DNA of 64,000 nucleotides from Colletotrichum lupini (Eukaryota; Ascomycota; Sordariomycetes; Glomerellales; Glomerellaceae). The notes beneath the pieces were generated by a model. That model made no database searches. It saw only the letters and a program-made list of their open reading frames with translations, and was not told the origin of the DNA. The stretch covers positions 4,712,001-4,776,000 of the forward strand of contig NC_064675.1 in the NCBI RefSeq assembly GCF_023278565.1, written 5' to 3'. This document shows, in pieces, positions 58,321 through 64,000 of this stretch; position 1 is the stretch's first letter; every line of letters begins with the position of its first letter. The translations under genes and the position numbers were made by a program.

Positions 58321-58608
58321 CAATCCGAGTCGGAGGAAGAAGCAGAAACATCCGACGAGTCAGCAGAGTCGGGACGAAATACGGGCGGCTCATTCGCTGC
58401 AAAGCCGATGAAGAGCCACACGAAGCGGCGCCAAGAAGAAGGCGACCGGATTGTGGACAAGTTTCGCCAGTATGGAATCTGGATCGTGGCCGCCCTGGTC
58501 CTTGTCCCGTTCCAGCTCCTGTTGCTGGTAGCGGCAGCGGTGGGATTCGTGTACATTTGCATCATAGGGGCCCGGAAGCTGAGCATACGGCTCCGCGGCG
58601 GGAAATGA
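58321..58608 (+). CDS. In-frame 95-codon tail after the DnaJ stop: acidic linker plus membrane segment
   Basis: Directly after TGA (58318-58320) the DnaJ frame continues without a stop to TGA at 58606-58608. It encodes an acidic linker (SESEEEAETSDESAES), a basic KSHTKRRQ stretch (ATG at 58408) and a hydrophobic stretch of about 30 residues (IWIVAALVLVPFQLLLLVAA, then VGFVYICIIG). It ends with a short basic tail. Codons are GC-rich at the third position, like the gene before it. It could be a read-through or alternatively spliced C-terminal membrane anchor, or an independent 66-residue membrane protein starting at 58408. No promoter-like gap is available for a separate gene. I favour an extension of the DnaJ product, without proof. 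Confidence 0.5.
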   Translation, partial: QSESEEEAETSDESAESGRNTGGSFAAKPMKSHTKRRQEEGDRIVDKFRQYGIWIVAALVLVPFQLLLLVAAAVGFVYICIIGARKLSIRLRGGK

Positions 58609-59314
58609 GTTTTGTGTTGTCTTTTTTTTTCGACTGCAGATCCGGATAGACTACAAACGCACAGAAAAGTGTCACGGGCGGCGTTTTTTACCCAGGCATC
58701 GATCGACCCAAATCGTCCCTTTTTTTACGTTTCTCTTTGCCACTTTTTTTTTCCTTTTCACACCTCTACAACCCTTTTTGTAGAGACATACCAGGGACAG
58801 AGAGGGAAGAGGAACAGAGAAGAGAGAAGAAGAGTTCACGACCAAACAATATCCCTCAGAAACCAATCCGAATTTCATGACCGAACCTGGGGAAAGGATG
58901 GGTTGGAAGGCGTCTTGCATATCTCATTGAAAGGGGCATATGAGTGATGATGCCCCTACAAAATCTTGTCGTGTGTTTTCTTCTTGCGCGCGAGGTTAGG
59001 CATAGTTGACCAGCTGGTAATTGACTCTGCAAACGTCGTGTGGAAAAGACTTGCTGGCACAAGCTGAATTTCGTTGCTAATTAGTCCGTATATTCCATTA
59101 TGGTGCGTAACGTGCTATTCACACGACTCTGTCTGTCTCTGGGTATCAAACTCTCTCCATGCACCTTCACCACTGGGTATCCAACCCTGGCGCTTGGTCG
59201 TCTCCAGCTTGCGCTCATTTCGTCTGCCCGGATTCTCCGAAGACCGCATGTCCTGATCCTCTCAAGGCCTCCCCCGAAGCTCGTAAACCAAACACCCCCG
59301 AAAAACAGCGCACC
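58609..59314. other. Convergent 3' spacer, DnaJ / MED10
   Basis: 0.7 kb of T-rich and mixed sequence, probably 3' UTRs of converging genes. No gene seen. Confidence 0.65.
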
Positions 59315-59862
59315 TCACAGCGCGCCACCAGGCTTCCCGCTCCCGACAACCTTGCCCCCCTCAAGCACCCGCCCGACATCCTCCCTCAACTCCGGCATGC
59401 CCCTCTCGACATGATCCGCAAGGACGTCCCGAAACTGCGCAAACGCATTCATCTTGCCCTTCATGAGCTGATTCCCGCGCCTCACGAGCTCCACAAACTC
59501 GCGCGTGTAGATGTCCGGGTTCCGCCCGTTCTCGACGTACTGCACCAGCTCGGGCGGGATCTTCGGCAGCGCGCCGGGGAGGTCGGGGGAGGGCGGGGCG
59601 CCTGCCGTGGCGGTCATGTGGACGCGCTGGAGGGAGTGCGAGAGGGCTTGGACCGAGTCTGCGAGGGCCGGGGCGGTGGGCGCGGAAGGGGTCGCGTTGT
59701 AGGTTGTTACTTGGACTAGGATTTGGTAGAGGTCTTGAATCGTGTCTTTTAGTTGCTCTGTTTTTTGGGATGTGTGTTAGTGACATGCTTGGTGGCGCAA
59801 CATGGGTGAGGGTTATACGTACGTTCCAGCTCTTCGGGGGTTGGTTTGTCTATCGGCGCCAT
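59315..59862 (-). CDS. MED10: Mediator complex subunit 10 (Med10/Nut2)
   Basis: 160-residue subunit of the Mediator middle module, which bridges activators and RNA polymerase II. Exons are 59862-59823 (40 nt) and 59757-59315, with a 65-bp intron (GTACGT...AACAG) giving EELEQQLKDTIQDLYQI. The Med10 signature is clear: LKDTIQDLYQILVQV, PELVQYVENGRNPDIYTREFVELVRRGNQ and MKGKMNAFAQFRDVLADHV. Length is normal for filamentous fungi. The ATG at 59862 is the only start that leads into the splice. Confidence 0.95.
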
Positions 59863-60530
59863 TTTGGGTACGGGTCCCCCGCGATATCTCGCTGCGTATT
59901 TTCGTATGTGTAGTTGTTGGCTTTGGGTAGAGGGTAGCAATGCGACGCGGATGGGAGAAGCGCCTCGGTCGAGAAACGGTTGATGGAAGTTGTGGTGGGT
60001 GAATGTGAGGTTGCGCTGTGAGGGACGAGGCTGAGAAATTAGCGGGATGCAGTGGAAAGTAATCAAGGTCGAGGTTGTGTCTGGATTGATTGATGGATGG
60101 ATGGATGGAATTGGTGCTAGCCAGTTGGCGGGATGGGCCGGTGGCACACACCTTGTGGGTGGGTGTGGGGGCGCTTGCAGGGATGACAAGTGCAACTGCA
60201 GACGGGGTCCCTGGCGCGACCAAAGCCGTTATGTCGCGACCCCGGTCTTTATTTGTGAAGAGGCTTTCCAGTCTTACAACCCCTCTACATGAATATCAGA
60301 GGGATGATGTTACAGCCAGATGGATTAGTTATGCTTCTCGATTCAGCCATGCTGTCGAGGCTCCGGCAAGAGCCCACAAAGTTGTGAGATTAGCATTGAG
60401 GCATCCATTGCTGAAGATATATTCTATTCTCGAATGTTTCCCGCATTCCACACTATCACTAGCGGTAAAGGATACTTGCTCAAGTGCTATTCCATCTCTG
60501 GGGTCTGGCATGTTTGCCCCGCCACTTTCC
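59863..60530. other. Intergenic, 0.7 kb
   Basis: MED10 promoter and the 3' flank of the LIM-type gene. A GGAT-type repeat lies at 60085-60109. No gene seen. Confidence 0.65.
60085..60109. repeat. (GATG)n microsatellite
   Basis: Tandem GATT/GATG units just upstream of MED10; the same unit appears at 11290-11306. Confidence 0.92.
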
Positions 60531-62048
60531 TCACTTTCCGCTGAACAGCTTTCGTAAAGCCTGCAAATTCCTCTTCTTCCCCGCTTCGCCTGGCGAGTCG
60601 GCCCCATCCGAGAGAAGCCTCTCCGTGCTCTGGTTCGGATCTGGAGTCGGGCCATTACCATCATCCTTGGTCGCATGCCTCGACACCACCAAGCTGGCTC
60701 TGGCACGACTGGGTGGACTGAACGCTGACATGACTGGTCGTGTGATCCGTGGTCGCGGCGACGGGGACCGGATGGGATTGTACCGCTCTAGGTACTCGGA
60801 CGACTGAGGCGGAGGCGTTCGACGCACGGCGTGACGCGGTGGGACACGAGCAGGGACCAATGGACTCTGCGGCCGCACTCGCCGTAACTGCGGCGGCGGC
60901 GGCGGTGGGGTGTTGTACCGCGTCTGCTGCTCGGAGGGCGTCTCTGGCGGAGTGACATAACCCGACGACGTCGTCGTGTCCGACTTCTCGAGACGGGACG
61001 CAAATCGAGAGGACGGCCGCTTGAGGGGCTCGTTGCTGACCCACGAGAGAGGTGGTGCTCGTCGAATTTCAGACGGCGTCCAGATCGAACGAGACCTCGG
61101 CGGTGTTTGCGGCGGCGACGTGGAGCGGGCCGGTGTAATTGGTCTGATGGTCGGTGTAAGTGAATTCGATGACCCTATTGAGGGGGTCCCGGAGATTGAC
61201 GTCGCTGGAGTCTGCGAGAGGCCAGAGAGTGGATGAGACACACAGATTTCTTTCTGCTCTTCACCGGCCACTTGCTCAAGGCCCCGAAATGGCTGCATCC
61301 ATATCGGTATAGGCTTCGTTGGACTTGGCTTGAAGGCAGGTTGGCCGATGGGATCGTTGATGGAGACGTATATCGTAGAGTCTCCGGGTGGTGTTGCCAG
61401 ATACCCTCTGCTCTCGTCGTGGGATCCGTCTCCTATTCTGCGGAATGATGACGAGTCTGGGCTGAGAGATCGGATAGACTAGGGTGAAGTCAGCATCGAC
61501 TCCCTCATCACACTCAGATAACTTACCGCCGGAGCCCTCCTCAACTGCCCGGCCCTGGTCTCACCAGCACCCCATCTCGCGCGGCCGAGTCCACCATCAA
61601 CCCTTTCAACCCTCCTCAACCCCTTCTGCACCACATCCTCCCCCTCCGTACCAACACAACACGCAGCACAAAGCGGCACCACCTCCACCTCTTTCATGTT
61701 CCCCTTGCCTTCCGTTCCAGCAATCCTGCCAGCCATGCTCCTCCCATCAATAGCGGCAACGAGACCATCGTCAAAGAGGTCCAGCACAGGCACCCCTCGG
61801 TAGATGAGCTTGCTCCCGTAGAACATACAACCATAACACGCGCGATGCCAGAAGCACTACCCCAAGCTGACGCAGTCGTCTCCCCGGTAGACGATCTCAC
61901 CACAAACCCAGCAGATGGCCAGATCGATCAGCGCGCCGTAGCAGGGCGAGCAGCTCAGGCGGGCTTCCCGGCCGATGACGTGTGGAGGGCCGTCGGAGGG
62001 CTGGAAGCAGAAGGTACAGGTGAACGGGGTAGGCGCCGTTGATGCCAT
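60531..62048 (-). pseudogene. LIM-type zinc-finger protein interrupted by one in-frame TAG
   Basis: Exons 62048-61527 and 61478-60531 (48-bp intron GTAAGT...CCTAG, with a GCTGAC branch site) make one frame of 490 codons, broken only by TAG at 61857-61859 (codon 64). Before it lie CTFC, CSPC and CWVCGEIVYRGDDCVSLG. After it come CFWHRACYGC, KLIYRGVPVLDLFDDG, VVPLCAACC and about 350 Ser/Pro/Arg-rich residues ending RKLFSGK. Across the stop the spacing C-x2-C-x18-H-x2-C-x2-C fits the LIM zinc-binding pattern, so the TAG replaces a sense codon, probably Trp. The next LIM cysteine is Tyr77 (TAC). Either this is a recently damaged allele, or the stop is removed at RNA level (A-to-I editing would give TGG). 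The long open frame after the stop argues against old decay. Role unknown; LIM proteins usually scaffold actin or polarity complexes. Confidence 0.78.
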
Positions 62049-62492
62049 ATCTCGTGGAGGATGTCCTGATCTGGGACGGGCATGAATAGTCCCTATCGTA
62101 GGAATGAATGGATATCGGTACTGAAGTCTGCGGATAAGTCTGGAGAGAATTGCACCGGTAGCATAAGAGTAGGTAGTTACTTCAGGAACTGTTTACTTAT
62201 AAATGCAAGTACTTCAGATACAAGCAGTGGTTGCAACTACTACAACAGTCCGAGACTCCGTTCCTTCCCATGTGTCCCATCGAGCCGCACATCGCGGCTG
62301 CTGCAATTTGGCAAACATCACTTGTCACTCGCTCGGTGCAAGAAATCGATGATCAGCAGTTCTTCTCTACTATCTTTGTCTATCTTACACACATGCACCG
62401 CTATTATGAGAAAATGAGAATGCTGTATCACAACTTGCCAACACAGACCAACTCAAGCCCCCCCAAAGCTCACCTGACATAAAGCGGTCTCC
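62049..62492. other. Intergenic, 0.44 kb
   Basis: Upstream region of the LIM-type gene and the 3' flank of the tyrosinase; AT-richer than the neighbours. No gene seen. Confidence 0.6.
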
Positions 62493-64000
62493 TCAGTCCG
62501 ATGCGTATACGTAGCAGAATGGGCCATTCACGGTATCCATGGCATCGCGAAGAGACAGTTCGGCGCCCAGAGGTCCCATGTACATGAAGTCGTCGAGTGT
62601 CACATTGGCGCTAGCCGGCTGGTTCATGGTGGTGTTCGTACCGAAAATTGTCTATGGCGGAAGTTAGTGCCTCGTTCATTGATCATCACAAGGTAAGGAA
62701 AAGAAGATGAGCGGAAGGCAAGTAAGTGAAAGCAAAGACTGTGCGAGTTGACAACTGACCTGACGATTCTGCCAGTCCAAGTTCTGCCAGATCCAGTAGA
62801 GACGGTCCATCTGAGCGTGATGAAGGTAGAACACGGGATCACCGGGGCTGAGGTAGACGTCGCTCGAAGGGTCCCCTCCTAGCGCATAGTGCCCGCCTCC
62901 GTGGACGCCTAGCTGGCCCGTTCCGACGTACCGCGAGTCCCCCTGTGCGACGGCCTGAAACCTCTCAATGTCAGCGGCGTCACGGATCAAGTCCGTCGTG
63001 TTGCGGAGGCTGGCCCAGCGCTGGAGCGGGTAGACGTTGAGATCGCGGCGCAGGCATCGCGGGTTGTCGTCGGTGGGCGTGGCCGAGTTGTAGGAGGTGA
63101 CGTTGCCGTAGTCCGGCATGGCCTGCGGGCCGAGGTGGACCGTCTGGTTGGCAAATGGGGCCGAGGACGAAGCCAGGCAGCCGCCGCCTGTGCCGGCGGG
63201 GAGTACTGTTGTGGTGTTATCCCACGCGTTGACGAGGACGAGCCCTTGGTGAGGGGTCGGGACGCCGTCGCTGCCCATCGAGGTCGCGGAGCCGTCGAAG
63301 ACTGGGCTCGCGGAAAGGTTGGCCGTGTCGAAACCCCATTCCCAGTAGGGGAAAGATCCTGGCGTGGTGTTAGTCTTGCTCATCTTGCTTTCATGTTGAA
63401 GTATGTGTATAAGGAGTGATAAGCGTACCGTTGTAGCCGCACTCCGACTCCAGCTTGTTCTCATATGTCCAGATGTAGTAGCGATGCCAGAGGAAGAACG
63501 TTGCCTGAGATGAGTACTCCGATTAGTGGGAGGTTCTCCTACACATACAAGAAACTGCTTCGTCTGGGTCGATAACCTACCGACAGGTGGACGTAAAGAG
63601 TCGCTGCCTGGTGCAGGGCCACAAAGTCATCAAACATGGATTTGGACCCGGCAATCTCGGTGAATAACTCCGGCTGCTGCTGGAGGCAGGACACGGCATC
63701 GGTGTACCTAATGCGCTCTTCATCGGGCATGTTTCGCCTGTAAAGAAAAGCACAGTCGATGTCAGTCCATAAGTTACTTCCCTATCAAATTGTCTGCCCT
63801 ATCCTCTTCCCCCTTTCCTCAAGACTGGGCCAGGAACAAATCAGACCCAAAAGACCGGTATCAAAAGACTCACCACTCGCGACGGACTCTGACATTGTCT
63901 TTTGTGCACTGCGCGGTCCCGTTGTGACCGGCCGCAGTCGCGTTTCCGAGACGAGCAAGAACGTTGCTGTAGGCCTGTTTGTTGAGATCAGACAGCACAG
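62493..64000 (-). CDS. Tyrosinase-family copper oxidase (5'-truncated)
   Basis: Type-3 copper enzyme, which oxidises phenols to quinones. Visible exons are 64000-63874 (partial), 63737-63581, 63504-63429, 63358-62760 and 62651-62493; introns of 136, 76, 70 and 108 bp keep frame. 371 codons plus stop are seen; the N-terminus, including any signal peptide and perhaps the first copper histidine, is beyond the window. The visible protein begins near QAYSNVLARLGN, then CTKDNVRVRREWRNMPDEERIRYTDAV. CuA region: ALHQAATLYVH and FFLWHRYYIW. CuB region: GVHGGGHYALGG and DPVFYLHHAQMDRLYWIWQ. The C-terminal part (NQPASANVTLDDFMYMG) is typical of short secreted fungal tyrosinases that lack the long processed domain. 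Several N-x-S/T sites fit secretion. Confidence 0.93.

Noticed and set aside
58029..58586. 185-codon Pro-rich minus-strand ORF over the DnaJ 3' end
   Set aside because: It is the complement of the Gly-rich tail codons; no independent support.
58590..58605. Ubiquitin-like ending RLRGG in the DnaJ tail
   Set aside because: The match is only five residues at the end of a membrane segment, with a Lys after the GG and no ubiquitin fold before it; treated as chance.
61857..61902. Alternative 44-nt intron that would splice out the TAG in the LIM-type gene
   Set aside because: A GTGAGA donor and the TAG itself as acceptor are present, but the join shifts the frame, destroys the HRACYGC motif and meets a stop soon after.
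62493..64000. Tyrosinase as part of a pigment or secondary-metabolite cluster
   Set aside because: The visible neighbours are MED10 and a LIM-type gene; no synthase, transporter or cluster regulator is seen, although the other side is outside the window.

Overview
The window is a piece of the nuclear genome of a filamentous ascomycete, most likely a Sordariomycete (inferred from protein content, short GT-AG introns of about 48-215 bp, compact genes on both strands, and wide pyrimidine-rich spacers). I recognise 19 protein-coding genes, one small orphan ORF and one intron-bearing tRNA. No prophage, transposase, CRISPR array or secondary-metabolite cluster was seen. Both end genes are cut by the window.

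Layout. 1-3099 (+) is the 3' part of the splicing factor RSE1/SF3B3. 3426-4351 (-) is an intracellular LysM/zinc-ribbon protein. 8296-9819 (-) is a bZIP factor with a Yap-type DNA-contact signature. From about 9.8 to 18.2 kb there is no convincing protein gene, only simple repeats and tRNA-Glu(UUC) at 16295-16388. 18170-18493 (+) is a small orphan ORF. From 19.2 to 28.7 kb genes are denser: PEX8 (-), a TMEM170-like protein (+), a maltose-acetyltransferase-like enzyme (-), STE14/ICMT (+) and DGAT1 (-). 30.5-34.3 kb holds PFS2 (+) converging on NUC1 (-). 36.3-41.9 kb holds a ZIP zinc transporter (+) and a repeat-rich Ser-Pro/KEN-box protein (+). 45.1-49.2 kb holds S-formylglutathione hydrolase (+) converging on AFI1/MesA (-). 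51.7-52.6 kb is a myosin regulatory light chain (+). 56.1-58.3 kb is a TPR-DnaJ co-chaperone (+), followed in frame by a 95-codon membrane-anchor tail behind one TGA. 59.3-59.9 kb is MED10 (-). 60.5-62.0 kb is a LIM-type protein (-) interrupted by one TAG. 62.5-64.0 kb is the 3' part of a tyrosinase (-).

Most genes are housekeeping: mRNA splicing and 3'-end formation (RSE1, PFS2), transcription (MED10, bZIP), peroxisome import (PEX8), lipid storage (DGAT1), prenyl-protein maturation (STE14), formaldehyde detoxification, polarity and cytokinesis (AFI1, myosin light chain). They do not form one pathway. The best leads are two in-frame stop codons sitting inside otherwise coherent proteins. In the LIM gene a TAG stands where the frame, a spaced HxxCxxC and 425 further codons argue for a sense codon; A-to-I editing of UAG to UGG, known in Sordariomycete fruiting bodies, would repair it, and a second A-to-G change 13 codons on would restore a missing zinc-binding Cys. 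In the DnaJ gene a TGA-C stop is followed in frame by an acidic linker and a C-terminal membrane segment, suggesting a read-through or alternatively spliced membrane-anchored isoform.
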